Shown: piece by piece, positions 41,046 to 49,368 of the stretch
Layout of the letters: every line of letters begins with the position of its first letter
Numbering within the stretch: the first letter of the stretch is position 1
NCBI GenBank assembly: GCA_020160915.1
Contig: JAIUPK010000003.1
Span: 1 to 64,000 of the forward strand
DNA length: 64,000 nt
Reading direction: 5' to 3'
DNA from: Actinomycetota bacterium
Lineage (GTDB): Bacteria > Actinomycetota > Actinomycetes > Actinomycetales > Microbacteriaceae
The notes under the pieces: model-generated
Told to the model about the DNA's origin: nothing
Seen by the model: the letters and a program-made list of their open reading frames with translations, nothing else
Database searches by the model: none
Position numbers and translations under genes: made by a program

Positions 41046-41812
41046 CGACCGCCACGGCCCCGGCCATCCACATCACCGGGCTCGAGAAGTCGTACAAGAA
41101 GCTGCATGTGCTGCGCGGCGTCGACCTCGACGTTGAGCGCGGCACCATCGTCGCCCTTCTCGGCTCCAACGGCGCGGGCAAGACGACGATCATCAAGGCG
41201 CTGTCGACCCTGCTCACGACCGATGCCGGTTCCGCGAGCGTCAACGGCTTCGACGTTAAAGCGGATGCCGCGGACGTGCGCGAGTCGATCAGCCTCACCG
41301 GCCAGTTCGCTGCGGTCGACGAGATCCTGACCGGTCGCGAGAACCTCGTGCTGATCGCACGGCTGCGCCACCAGGCGGACCCAGGCACGATCGCCGACGA
41401 CCTGCTCGAGCGCTTCTCGCTGACCGACGCCGGCAAGCGCCGGGTCGCGACCTACTCCGGTGGGATGCGGCGGCGGCTCGATATCGCGATGAGTCTGATC
41501 GGGCATCCGTCGGTCATCTTCCTCGATGAACCCACGACCGGCCTCGACCCCGAGGCGCGCATCGAAGTCTGGAATTCAGTCAAGGAGCTCGCGGCAGGCG
41601 GAACCACCGTGCTGCTCACCACCCAGTACCTCGAAGAGGCGGAGCATCTCGCGGATCGCATCGCGATCCTTCACGAGGGGCGGATCATCGTGAACGGCAC
41701 ACTTGCCGAGCTCAAGGAGTTGCTGCCGCCCGCGAAGGTCGAATACATCGAGAAGCAGCCGACACTCGAGGACGTGTTCTTCGCGCTCGTCGGAAGAAAG
41801 GAAGCGAAATGA
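41042..41812 (+). CDS. ABC exporter ATP-binding protein, DrrA-like
   Basis: 256 residues: Walker A LLGSNGAGKTTIIKALSTLL, signature YSGGMRRRLDIAMSL, Walker B VIFLDEPTTGLDPEARIEVW, then an H-loop region LLTTQYLEEAEHLADRIAIL, and a short DrrA-type C-terminal domain (VEYIEKQPTLEDVFFALVGR). GTG start. Couples to the permease encoded next (4-nt overlap). Likely drug or antibiotic export. Confidence 0.94.
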   Translation: MTTATAPAIHITGLEKSYKKLHVLRGVDLDVERGTIVALLGSNGAGKTTIIKALSTLLTTDAGSASVNGFDVKADAADVRESISLTGQFAAVDEILTGRENLVLIARLRHQADPGTIADDLLERFSLTDAGKRRVATYSGGMRRRLDIAMSLIGHPSVIFLDEPTTGLDPEARIEVWNSVKELAAGGTTVLLTTQYLEEAEHLADRIAILHEGRIIVNGTLAELKELLPPAKVEYIEKQPTLEDVFFALVGRKEAK

Positions 41813-42570
41813 CCACGCACTTCGTCGGCGACACCGCCGTACTGACGGGTCGCTCGCTGCGGCACATCCTGCGCAGCCCCGACACCATCATCACCACCGC
41901 GGTCATGCCGATCGCATTCCTACTGCTGTTCGTCTTCGTGTTCGGCGGGGCGATCGACACGGGCGACGTGCCCTATGTGAACTACCTCCTGCCGGGCATC
42001 CTGCTGATCACCATCGCTTCGGGCATCGCGTACACGTCGTACCGGCTGTTCCTCGACCTGCAGACCGGCATCTTCGAGCGCTTCCAGTCGATGCCGATCG
42101 CCAGATCGTCTGTGCTCTGGGCGCACGTACTGACCTCACTCGTGGCCAACTTCATCTCCCTCGCGGTGGTGATGGTTGTGGCGCTGGTGATCGGCTTCCG
42201 GTCAGGGGCTGGGGTGCTGGCGTGGCTCGCGGTGGTCGCGATTCTGGCCCTCTTCACCCTCGCCCTGACGTGGCTCGCGGTGATCGCCGGGCTCTCCGCC
42301 AAGTCGGTGGATGGCGCCAGCGCGTTCTCCTACCCGCTGATCTTCCTGCCCTTCATCAGCTCGGCATTCGTGCCCACGGACAGCATGCCGGGGCCGGTGC
42401 GGTGGTTCGCCGAGAACCAGCCGGTGACGTCCATCGTCAACTCGATCAGGCACCTGCTCATGGAGCAGTCGGTGGGCATCGACCTGTGGATCGCGCTGGC
42501 CTGGTGCGGCGGAATCCTGGTGGTCGCGTTCATCCTCGCGATGGTCGTCTACCGCCGACGGATCAGCTGA
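41809..42570 (+). CDS. ABC exporter permease, DrrB/ABC-2 type
   Basis: 253 residues with six transmembrane segments. The ABC-2 signatures LRHILRSPDTIITTAVMPIA and the loop GIFERFQSMPIARSSVLWAH are clear; SAFVPTDSMPGPVRWFAENQ and PVTSIVNSIRHLLM close the domain. Last gene of the padR operon; it converges with lysE after 12 bp. Confidence 0.93.
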   Translation: MTTHFVGDTAVLTGRSLRHILRSPDTIITTAVMPIAFLLLFVFVFGGAIDTGDVPYVNYLLPGILLITIASGIAYTSYRLFLDLQTGIFERFQSMPIARSSVLWAHVLTSLVANFISLAVVMVVALVIGFRSGAGVLAWLAVVAILALFTLALTWLAVIAGLSAKSVDGASAFSYPLIFLPFISSAFVPTDSMPGPVRWFAENQPVTSIVNSIRHLLMEQSVGIDLWIALAWCGGILVVAFILAMVVYRRRIS

Positions 42571-42582
42571 CCGTCTGACGAC

Positions 42583-43206
42583 CTACTCGGTGAACAGCCC
42601 CACGACGAGGCTTATCGCGATGGCGAACATCACCATCGCGATAAGCGCATCGAGCACGCGCCAGGCGATCGGCTTGGCGAACAGCGGGCGCAGTGCCCGG
42701 CTGCCGAAGCCCAACGCCGAGAACCACACGATGCTGCCGATCGTCGCGCCGAGGGCGAACCACCAGCGGGCGTCGCCGTAGGTTCCGCCGATCGATCCCA
42801 GGAGCACGACGGTGTCGAGGTACACGTGCGGGTTGAGCCAGGTGAGCGCGAGCACCGTCGAGATGGCGGCGGCTCGCGTCATCCGGTCGCCGCCCTCTTC
42901 GGCTTCGAGCACTTTGGGCTTGATCGCCTGGCGGGCGGCGCCGATGCCATACCAGGTGAGAAACGCGGCGCCCGCGATGCGCACGACCACAAGGATCCAG
43001 CCGGCCTGCTGGATGAGCACGCCCAGGCCCGCGACCCCCGCCGCGATGAGGATCGCATCGGATGCCGCGCACACGACCACGACGATGAGCACGTGCTCGC
43101 GGCGCAACCCCTGCCGCAGCACGAACGCGTTCTGCGCGCCGATCGCGACGATGAGTGAGAGGCCGAGTCCAAGCCCGGCGAGGGCGGCGGCGAGAGCGTG
43201 GGGCAC
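42583..43206 (-). CDS. lysE: LysE/ArgO-family amino acid exporter
   Basis: 207 residues, six hydrophobic segments. The N-terminal LIVAIGAQNAFVLRQGLRRE is the family signature, with LTWLNPHVYLDTVVLLGSIG in the middle. Exports basic amino acids, as LysE of Corynebacterium glutamicum. It is divergent from a LysG/ArgP-type regulator over 69 bp, the canonical arrangement. Confidence 0.94.
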   Translation of the reverse strand: MPHALAAALAGLGLGLSLIVAIGAQNAFVLRQGLRREHVLIVVVVCAASDAILIAAGVAGLGVLIQQAGWILVVVRIAGAAFLTWYGIGAARQAIKPKVLEAEEGGDRMTRAAAISTVLALTWLNPHVYLDTVVLLGSIGGTYGDARWWFALGATIGSIVWFSALGFGSRALRPLFAKPIAWRVLDALIAMVMFAIAISLVVGLFTE

Positions 43207-43238
43207 CCGTTCACGCTAGGGCACACGGTCCATCAGTG

Positions 43239-43273
43239 CAGCGAATGATTCTTAAGGAACATTAGAATCGCTG
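43239..43273. promoter_or_regulatory. LysR-type regulatory site between lysE and lysG
   Basis: The divergent interval holds CAGCGA (43239-43244) and its complement TCGCTG (43268-43273) flanking TTCTTAAGGAA-like AT-rich sequence, with several T-N11-A arrangements as in LysR boxes. It ends 2 bp before the GTG of the regulator gene. Confidence 0.45.
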
Positions 43274-43275
43274 TT

Positions 43276-44148
43276 GTGTCCCTCGATCTCGCCCAGCTTC
43301 AGGCACTGGCCGCTGCCGTCGACACGGGAACCTTCGACGCAGCCGCCGGACGACTCCACGTCACCCCGTCGGCGATCAGCCAGCGCATCCGCGCTCTCGA
43401 GAACACGGTCGGCAGCATCCTGCTGACCCGGTCGAAGCCCGTGCGGGTCACCGAGGTCGGCGCGACCTATCTCGCTCTCGCCCGCAAGATCGACGCGCTC
43501 ACTCTCGACACCCTGGCGGGCCCGGGATCGGACCAGCCGCTGTCACTGCCGATCGCCGTCAACGGCGACTCGCTGGCCACCTGGGTGCTGCCCGCTCTCG
43601 CGCCGCTCGCCGGCGACATCCGGTTCACCTTCCACCGCGAGGACCAGGACCACTCGACCGCCCTGCTGCGCGACGGCACGGTGATGGCGGCGATCACGAC
43701 CGAGGCCACGCCGGTGCAGGGCTGCACGGCACGCCCGCTCGGCACCATGCGCTACCGGATGCTGGCGTCGCCCGACTTCGCCGCGCGCTGGTTCGCAAGC
43801 GGGGCGGATGCCGCCACCATCGCCCGTGCGCCGGTGGTGGTCTTCGACGCCAAAGACGACCTCCAGCACCGCTATGTGCGCGACCGGTGGGACACGACGA
43901 TCGACCAGCATCCCCACTACGTGCCCAGCTCGAACGACTTCGTTGCGGCCGTGGAGCAGGGATTCGGCTGGGCCACACTGCCCGACCTCCAGTCGGCCCC
44001 ACTGCTAGCTCGCGGGACGCTCGTCGAACTCGACCCCGGACACCACCTCGACGTCGCACTGCACTGGCAGCAGTGGGCACTCAGCACGACGGCGCTCGAG
44101 CGCACGGCAGCGGCGATCTCGGATGCCGCGGGCCGCGCCCTGACCTAG
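43276..44148 (+). CDS. lysG: LysR-family regulator of the ArgP/LysG type
   Basis: 290 residues. N-terminal winged helix (LAQLQALAAAVDTGTFDAAA, GRLHVTPSAISQRIRALENT) and a C-terminal periplasmic-binding-like effector domain (LPIAVNGDSLATWVLPALAP). The ISQRIRALE helix with VGSILLTRSKP is typical of ArgP/LysG, which activate the exporter when lysine or arginine accumulates. GTG start. The stop TAG directly abuts the convergent stop of the DUF2469 gene. Confidence 0.92.
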   Translation: MSLDLAQLQALAAAVDTGTFDAAAGRLHVTPSAISQRIRALENTVGSILLTRSKPVRVTEVGATYLALARKIDALTLDTLAGPGSDQPLSLPIAVNGDSLATWVLPALAPLAGDIRFTFHREDQDHSTALLRDGTVMAAITTEATPVQGCTARPLGTMRYRMLASPDFAARWFASGADAATIARAPVVVFDAKDDLQHRYVRDRWDTTIDQHPHYVPSSNDFVAAVEQGFGWATLPDLQSAPLLARGTLVELDPGHHLDVALHWQQWALSTTALERTAAAISDAAGRALT

Positions 44149-44472
44149 CTACTCGTCGAGCGCGAGTTCCTTGGGAAGCTCGAGCTCCTTGGAGGAGAGC
44201 TCCTCCACGTTGACGTCCTTGAACGTCAGCACCCGCACGCTCTTCACGAACCGGTCGGAACGGTAGACGTCCCACACCCAGACATCGTTCATGGTGAGCT
44301 CGAAGTAGAAGTCGTGCTCGGTGTCCTGGCGCACGAGTTCGACCTCGTTGGCCAGATAGAAGCGGCGCTCGGTCTCCACGACGAAGCGGAACTGGCCCAC
44401 CACATCGCGGTACTCCTTGTACAGCGCCAGCTCGACCTCGCGGTCGTAGTCTTCGAACTCGTCCTCATCCAT
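44149..44472 (-). CDS. DUF2469 protein
   Basis: 107 residues. YDREVELALYKEYRDVVGQF and FVVETERRFYLANEVEL are the DUF2469 hallmark, very conserved in actinobacteria between rnhB and yraN (M. tuberculosis Rv2901c). Function unknown. It lies 88 bp downstream of rnhB, across a double hairpin. Confidence 0.93.
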   Translation of the reverse strand: MDEDEFEDYDREVELALYKEYRDVVGQFRFVVETERRFYLANEVELVRQDTEHDFYFELTMNDVWVWDVYRSDRFVKSVRVLTFKDVNVEELSSKELELPKELALDE

Positions 44473-44490
44473 GCTGGTTCCATTCTAAGT

Positions 44491-44558
44491 CCGACGAAGC
44501 ACAGCTTCGTCGGCGCTGGCGTCGCGGGATTGCGATGCAATCCCCATAGCTCCAGCGC
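44491..44558 (-). other. Double stem-loop in the rnhB-DUF2469 spacer
   Basis: First stem: CCGACGAAGC (44491-44500) pairs perfectly with GCTTCGTCGG (44504-44513) around a 3-nt loop. Second: GCGCTGG (44513-44519) pairs with CCAGCGC (44552-44558), enclosing an inner perfect stem GGGATTGC-GAT-GCAATCCC (44526-44544). The two structures abut and fill nearly all of the 88-bp spacer. No T-run follows on the minus strand, so it may be an RNA-processing or attenuation element, or a small palindromic repeat element. Confidence 0.65.
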
Positions 44559-44560
44559 GC

Positions 44561-45208
44561 TCAACCGGCCTTCGGATGCAGCCAGGTGCGCCGATGCACG
44601 TCCGACGGGCCCAGGGCGTCGATCGCGGCGAAGTGCTCCGTCGAGCCGTAGCCCTTGTTGCCCGCCCAGCCGTAGCCGGGGAACACGGCATCCAACTCAC
44701 GCATGATGCGGTCGCGGTGCACCTTGGCGATCACGGATGCCGCAGCCACCGAAGCGCAATCCCGGTCGGCCTTCACCTGGGTCTGCACCCTCGGGGGCTT
44801 GGACAGCGCGGGCGTCAGCCAATCGTGTGCTCCGTCAAGCAGCACCACACTCTCGTGGATCCGGGCGCCCTGCTCGTGCAACTGGGTCAGCGCGCGCAGA
44901 CCGGCCAGGCCCAACGCGGCCATGATGCCGACCGTGTCGACCTCCTCGGCTGTGGCGAGACCCACGGCTGAGTGCAGCGACCAGTCCGCCGCCAGCGGGG
45001 AGAGCTCTTCGCGGCGCTTCTCGCTGAGCAGCTTCGAGTCCCGCAGCCCCGCGGGGTGCTCGCCGACTCCGGCGGCCACGAGCGACAGCCCCACCGCGAC
45101 CGGGCCGGCGATCGCTCCGCGGCCGACCTCGTCGCATCCGATCACAAAACGGGCGCCATCACGATGCAGGGCACGCTCGACGGCGAGGGTGGGGTCGGCA
45201 ACAGCCAC
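44561..45208 (-). CDS. rnhB: Ribonuclease HII
   Basis: Removes ribonucleotides from RNA:DNA hybrids. 215 residues: IGCDEVGRGAIAGPVAVGLS with the Asp-Glu pair, LRDSKLLSEKRREEL, VKADRDCASVAAASVIAKVH and GWAGNKGYGSTEHFAAI. It is 3 bp downstream of lepB on the same strand. Confidence 0.96.
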   Translation of the reverse strand: MAVADPTLAVERALHRDGARFVIGCDEVGRGAIAGPVAVGLSLVAAGVGEHPAGLRDSKLLSEKRREELSPLAADWSLHSAVGLATAEEVDTVGIMAALGLAGLRALTQLHEQGARIHESVVLLDGAHDWLTPALSKPPRVQTQVKADRDCASVAAASVIAKVHRDRIMRELDAVFPGYGWAGNKGYGSTEHFAAIDALGPSDVHRRTWLHPKAG

Positions 45209-45211
45209 GAA

Positions 45212-45946
45212 CTAGCCGTCCACGCCCGCGAAGGTGACGGGGTAGTTGTCGAGCCAGGTCCAGCGACTGACCGGCCAGCTGATCAGAAGCGCACGACCGA
45301 CGACGTTCTCGATCGGCACGAAACCGCCGGTCGGGTCGTTGCGGTGGAATGCGGAGTCGGCGGAGTTGTAGCGATTGTCGCCCATCACCCAGAGCGAACC
45401 CTCGGGCACTGTGACATCGAAGTCGTCGCGCGTCGCCTTGGTGACGCCGTCGGGCAGGGTCGTGTACGGCTCATCGAGCGGCACGCCGTTGACGGTGAGC
45501 TGCCCGAAGTCGTTGCAGCAGATGACCTCGTCGCCGGGCATCCCGATGACACGCTTGATGAGGTGGTCGTTGCTGTCGGGAGCGCTCAGGCCCACGAAGG
45601 CGAGCACGGCGTCCACTGCCCCGACAAACCAGTTGACCTGGGGGTCGGGCTGAGGCGTCAGCCATCCGCCCGGGTCTTTGAACACCACGACATCGCCGTG
45701 TTCGAGCGGCATCAGATTGGGTGTGAGCTGATTCACGATGATGCGGTCGTCGATGTGCAGGGTCTGCTCCATCGACGACGAGGGGATGTAGAACGAGCGG
45801 ATCAGGAACGTCTTGATGAGGAACGAGATCAGCAGCGCCGCGACGAAAATGATCAGGATGTCGCGCACGAAGATCTTCCAGCCACGTCCCTTGCGGACGG
45901 GCTTGGATGTGTCGCTGGCTGGCACTGTGCCTGAATCCGTAGTCAT
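45212..45946 (-). CDS. lepB: Signal peptidase I
   Basis: Cleaves Sec signal peptides at the outer membrane face. 244 residues: one N-terminal membrane anchor (IFVRDILIIFVAALLISFLI), the nucleophile Ser in YIPSSSMEQTL, the general base Lys in LIKRVIGMPGDEV, and the box WVMGDNRYNSADS. ATG 45946 lies only 6 nt after a 13-bp hairpin, which may mask its ribosome binding site. Confidence 0.96.
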   Translation of the reverse strand: MTTDSGTVPASDTSKPVRKGRGWKIFVRDILIIFVAALLISFLIKTFLIRSFYIPSSSMEQTLHIDDRIIVNQLTPNLMPLEHGDVVVFKDPGGWLTPQPDPQVNWFVGAVDAVLAFVGLSAPDSNDHLIKRVIGMPGDEVICCNDFGQLTVNGVPLDEPYTTLPDGVTKATRDDFDVTVPEGSLWVMGDNRYNSADSAFHRNDPTGGFVPIENVVGRALLISWPVSRWTWLDNYPVTFAGVDG

Positions 45947-45952
45947 TAAACC

Positions 45953-45991
45953 CCTGAGCTCCCAGCAAGCATATGCGTCTGGGAGCTCAGG
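45953..45991 (-). terminator. Strong hairpin between rplS and lepB, against the lepB start
   Basis: Perfect 13-bp stem CCTGAGCTCCCAG / CTGGGAGCTCAGG with a 13-nt loop. On the minus strand it is followed by GGTTTA and the lepB ATG. It could terminate or attenuate rplS transcription, or fold over the lepB ribosome binding site (AGGGG at the stem base). Confidence 0.7.
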
Positions 45992-46021
45992 ATTGAATGA
46001 AACGCGCTGGGCGAAACCTCG

Positions 46022-46372
46022 TTACGAGAAGTCGCGCTTCTCCTTGATCTTCGCCTTCTTGCCGCGCAGACCGCGCAGGTAGTAGAGCTTGGCGCGACGA
46101 ACGTCACCGCGGGTGACGATCTCGATGTGATCGATGATCGGGGAGTGCACCGGGAACGTGCGCTCGACGCCGACCTGGAAGCTCACCTTGCGAACGGTGA
46201 ACGTCTCGCGCACGCCCTCACCCGAACGGCCGATGACGACACCCTGGAAGACCTGGATACGCGAGCGCGTGCCTTCGATGATGTTCACGTGCACCTTGAC
46301 GTTGTCGCCGGCGCGGAAGTCGGGGATGTTGTCCTTGAGGGATGCTGCGTCGACGCTGTCGAGGATATGCAT
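46022..46372 (-). CDS. rplS: 50S ribosomal protein L19
   Basis: 116 residues: [60 protein letters not shown], then [21 protein letters not shown] 46372 ([11 protein letters not shown]) is the conserved start; nine upstream in-frame codons are dropped. Standard rplS-lepB-rnhB order. Confidence 0.97.
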   Translation of the reverse strand: MHILDSVDAASLKDNIPDFRAGDNVKVHVNIIEGTRSRIQVFQGVVIGRSGEGVRETFTVRKVSFQVGVERTFPVHSPIIDHIEIVTRGDVRRAKLYYLRGLRGKKAKIKEKRDFS

Positions 46373-46531
46373 GGTGATTCGCTCTCTGCGCCCGCTCACA
46401 GGTCGAACGCGCTGTTGATGTACTTCAGGAAGAATGGATGCGCGCCGTAAGTCAGAACCCCGGAACCCCTGTGGCAGATCCGGTGACTGGCACGAAGGGC
46501 AATTCTCGCATATAACCGGCTCGCCGTGCCA

Positions 46532-46545
46532 CTCAGCTTACTGAG
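46532..46545. promoter_or_regulatory. Possible TetR operator upstream of tetR-map
   Basis: CTCAGCTTACTGAG is an exact dyad (CTCAG-N4-CTGAG) 55 bp before the tetR ATG. An AT-rich CATATAAC (46509-46516) just upstream could be a -10 element. The 228-bp interval 46373-46600 must also contain the rplS promoter on the other strand, which I cannot place. Confidence 0.4.
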
Positions 46546-46600
46546 AGGCGCTCGGGGTATCGTCGAAGACAGACATTCCCAACGAGGAGCTTTCACCACA

Positions 46601-47239
46601 ATGAACACCAAGGCGGACTTTCCTGTCCCCACTCTCGCCGTAAGAACCGAGCCCGTGCAGCAGCGCAGCACCGAGCGCATCACCAGCCTGCTGGATGCCG
46701 CGGCTCACCTGATCGACCAGAACGGCATCGACGGCCTCACCACCAGCGACGTCGCGACCCGCTCCGGATCGTCTGTCGGCGTCGTCTACCGCTACTTCCC
46801 GAACATCCAGTCGTTGCTGCGCGCCCTTGCGATGCGCAACCTGGAGCGCTTCATCGACCGCATCAAGGATGTCGGCGAGGGTGCCGAGTGGCCCATCGCC
46901 GCCGACGCCATCATCGACGGCTACATCGACCTGGCCCGCACCGAACCCGGCTTCCGTGCGGTGCGCTTCGGCGAAGTCATCGACGAGCGCTTCATCCACC
47001 AGCCGCAGGAGGGCACGACCACGTCGATCGCCCACATGGTCGACAACCTCCTGGTATCCCGCTACGGCTTCGCGGCATCCGACGGCCTGTCCTTCGACGT
47101 GGAGGTGCTGGTCGAGCTGGGTGACGCGCTGCTTCACCGGGCGTTCCTGTACGAGGCATCCGGCGATGACCGTTTCATCGCCAAGCTGCGCTCGCTGGTG
47201 CGCGACTACCTCACGCCCTACGAGGTCTCCGCCCGGTGA
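46601..47239 (+). CDS. TetR-family transcriptional regulator
   Basis: 212 residues. A 20-residue extension precedes the HTH: STERITSLLDAAAHLIDQNG, then LTTSDVATRSGSSVGVVYRY, FPNIQSLLRALA. The C-terminal domain is a TetR ligand/dimer region (GYIDLARTEPGFRAVRFGEV). ATG 46601 has GAGGAGC upstream. Its stop overlaps the map start (GTGA), so both come from one mRNA. Confidence 0.92.
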   Translation: MNTKADFPVPTLAVRTEPVQQRSTERITSLLDAAAHLIDQNGIDGLTTSDVATRSGSSVGVVYRYFPNIQSLLRALAMRNLERFIDRIKDVGEGAEWPIAADAIIDGYIDLARTEPGFRAVRFGEVIDERFIHQPQEGTTTSIAHMVDNLLVSRYGFAASDGLSFDVEVLVELGDALLHRAFLYEASGDDRFIAKLRSLVRDYLTPYEVSAR

Positions 47240-48000
47240 TCGAGCTGCGGACACCCGCGGAGATCGAGCGACTGCGCATCGCCGGCGAATTCGTCGGCAG
47301 CGTGCTCACGGCAACCGCCGCGGCGTCCGCAGTGGGCGTCAACCTCCTGGAGCTCGACGCTCTCGCCCACGACATGATTCGAGCTCGCGGTGCCGAGAGC
47401 TGCTACATCGACTACCACCCCTCGTTCGGCGGCTCGCCGTTCGGCAAGGTGATCTGCACCTCCGTCAACGACGCGGCCCTGCACGGCCTGCCGCATGACT
47501 ACCGTCTGCGGGACGGCGACGTGCTGTCGCTCGACTTCGCGGCATCCGTCGACGGGTGGGTGAGCGACTCGGCGGTGACGATCATCGTGGGCACACCGCG
47601 GCCCGAGGACCAGCGGCTCATCGAGGTGACCTCGCGCGCGCTCGACGCCGGCATCGCCGCAGCGACGGTGGGAAACCGGATCGGCGACATCTCGGCCGCC
47701 ATCGGTGATGTCGCGCACGCGGCCGGCCTGAAGGTGAACCTCGACTTCGGCGGGCACGGCGTGGGCACCATCATGCACGGGGACCCGCACATCGCCAACG
47801 ACGGACGGGCGGGCCGTGGGCTGCCCCTGCGCGCCGGACTCGTCTTCGCCATCGAGCCGTGGTTCATGCTCGGCACGAAGAAGCTGTACACCGATGAGGA
47901 CGGCTGGACTCTGCGCAGCTCTGACGGCTCACGGGCAGCACACTTCGAGCACACCGTCGCCGTCACCGACGACGGCCCGGTGGTGCTCTCCGCTCGCTAG
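47236..48000 (+). CDS. map: Type I methionine aminopeptidase
   Basis: Removes N-terminal methionine from nascent proteins. 254 residues: metal ligands in LSLDFAASVDGWVSDSAVT (Asp, Asp), the His in NLDFGGHGVGTIMHGDP, Glu in LVFAIEPWFM and the last Glu in HFEHTVAVTDD. Coupling to a TetR regulator is unusual for a housekeeping map, so this is probably a second, regulated paralogue (the main one usually sits near secY). Confidence 0.94.
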   Translation: MIELRTPAEIERLRIAGEFVGSVLTATAAASAVGVNLLELDALAHDMIRARGAESCYIDYHPSFGGSPFGKVICTSVNDAALHGLPHDYRLRDGDVLSLDFAASVDGWVSDSAVTIIVGTPRPEDQRLIEVTSRALDAGIAAATVGNRIGDISAAIGDVAHAAGLKVNLDFGGHGVGTIMHGDPHIANDGRAGRGLPLRAGLVFAIEPWFMLGTKKLYTDEDGWTLRSSDGSRAAHFEHTVAVTDDGPVVLSAR

Positions 48001-48446
48001 GCCTTGTCGCCCAGCAGGTCGTCGAGATCTGCGGGCGTCGACGGCGGTTCGGGCGGGGCCGGTGGCTTCGCCAGACGTGCCGTCGTGACAACGACGGTGA
48101 TCGTGATCACCACGGCGAGCACGATCACCAGAGGCCAGAGCACCAAGCCGACTGTCAGCGAGTCTGGCTCGAACGACGTCGCGATGAGCACGACGATCAG
48201 CAGGCACTCGAACCCCAACAGGATGCGCTCCGGCAGAGTCACCGATCGCGGTCGCCGGCGAGACAGCAGCACCTGAGTCAGGCCGAGCGAGATGAGCAGG
48301 CCCGGGAAGATGAAGGCGCCGTTCACGGCGAACTGGATCGAGAACAGTCCAGACGCGTCGAAGGCAAAGAAGCTCACCAGCGTGTAGATGGTGAAGGCGA
48401 GCAGTACCACCGCGACGGCGGGCTGCGACCAGTACCAGTACCTCAC
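47997..48446 (-). CDS. Small four-helix membrane protein, unknown
   Basis: 149 residues with four hydrophobic segments ([56 protein letters not shown] and [20 protein letters not shown]), ending in a Pro-rich acidic tail ([20 protein letters not shown]). GTG start 48446 overlaps the trmD stop (GTGA). Overlaps the convergent map gene by 4 nt. In M. tuberculosis a lipoprotein gene occupies a similar place after trmD. Confidence 0.75.
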   Translation of the reverse strand: MRYWYWSQPAVAVVLLAFTIYTLVSFFAFDASGLFSIQFAVNGAFIFPGLLISLGLTQVLLSRRRPRSVTLPERILLGFECLLIVVLIATSFEPDSLTVGLVLWPLVIVLAVVITITVVVTTARLAKPPAPPEPPSTPADLDDLLGDKA

Positions 48447-49138
48447 GAGGTTACCTCCGCGTCGGGGAGCAGATCGGGACGCACCCGCGCGGTGCGCTCG
48501 AGCTGCTGCTCGTGCCGCCAGATCGCGATCGCTCCGTGGTTGCCGCTCGTGAGAATCGGAGGCACTGCGAGACCGCGCCACTCGGCGGGCTTGGTGTAGC
48601 TCGGATGCTCCAGCAGACCCCCCTCGTGGCTCTCCTCGTCGAGGCTCTCGGGGTTGCCGATCACCCCCGGCACGAGGCGCCCCACGGCCTCGATCATCGC
48701 CATCGCGGCGACCTCACCGCCGTTGAGCACGTAGTCGCCCAGGCTGATCTCACGCACCGTTGCCCGGGATGCCGCGTACTCGACCACCCGCTGGTCGATG
48801 CCCTCGTACCGCCCGCACGCGAACACGAGGTGCGACTCGAGACTCAGCTCGCGCGCGGTCGTCTGGGTGAAGCGCTCCCCCGCCGGCGACGGGAAGATCA
48901 CCGTGGTGGTGTCCACCAGGATCGCGTCGAGGGCTTCGCCCCACGGCTCGGGCCGCATGACCATGCCGGCGCCGCCGCCGTAGGGCGTGTCATCCACGGT
49001 TCGGTGCTTGTCGTGGGTGAAGTCGCGCAGATCGTGCACTCCCACCTCGATCAGGCCGCGCTCGCGCGCCTTGCCGAGCAGGGACACGTCGAGCACCCCG
49101 AAGAACTCGGGGAAGATCGTGACGATGTCGATGCGCAC
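48443..49138 (-). CDS. trmD: tRNA (guanine-N1)-methyltransferase
   Basis: Methylates G37 of tRNAs to prevent frameshifting. 231 residues with the SPOUT knot: [50 protein letters not shown] and [20 protein letters not shown]. Normally directly follows rimM; here 1268 bp, including an oppositely oriented gene, separate them. It is likely to need its own promoter in 49139-49213. Confidence 0.97.
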   Translation of the reverse strand: MRIDIVTIFPEFFGVLDVSLLGKARERGLIEVGVHDLRDFTHDKHRTVDDTPYGGGAGMVMRPEPWGEALDAILVDTTTVIFPSPAGERFTQTTARELSLESHLVFACGRYEGIDQRVVEYAASRATVREISLGDYVLNGGEVAAMAMIEAVGRLVPGVIGNPESLDEESHEGGLLEHPSYTKPAEWRGLAVPPILTSGNHGAIAIWRHEQQLERTARVRPDLLPDAEVTS

Positions 49139-49213
49139 GAGTCGACCCTACCGGGATGGCACGCAGGAGGTCGCGGCCGCACCATGGCTCGGCATCCTCT
49201 CCGTCGTCCCGCC

Positions 49214-49280
49214 AGAACTCAGGCGGTGAGCACGGGCCATCCCTTGACGGAGCTCGGTAGGACGGATCGGCCTGAGTTCT
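49214..49280. repeat. Hairpin U2: inverted repeat upstream of the AbiEi/DUF559 gene
   Basis: An 11-bp perfect inverted repeat AGAACTCAGGC (49214-49224) and GCCTGAGTTCT (49270-49280) with a 45-nt centre. It ends 88 bp before the ATG at 49369. The core AACTCAGGC recurs in hairpin D2 (50273-50347) on the other side of the gene. Together with D2 it brackets the gene just as U1 and D1 do at the 3.5-4.7 kb locus. Confidence 0.75.
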
Positions 49281-49368
49281 TGTCCTGCGCAACCCCCCGA
49301 GCGCGGCTGAACCCCCGGCCCTCGCGAAACGGCCGGACCGCGGCGACCCATCGAGCAAGCCTTCTGGG

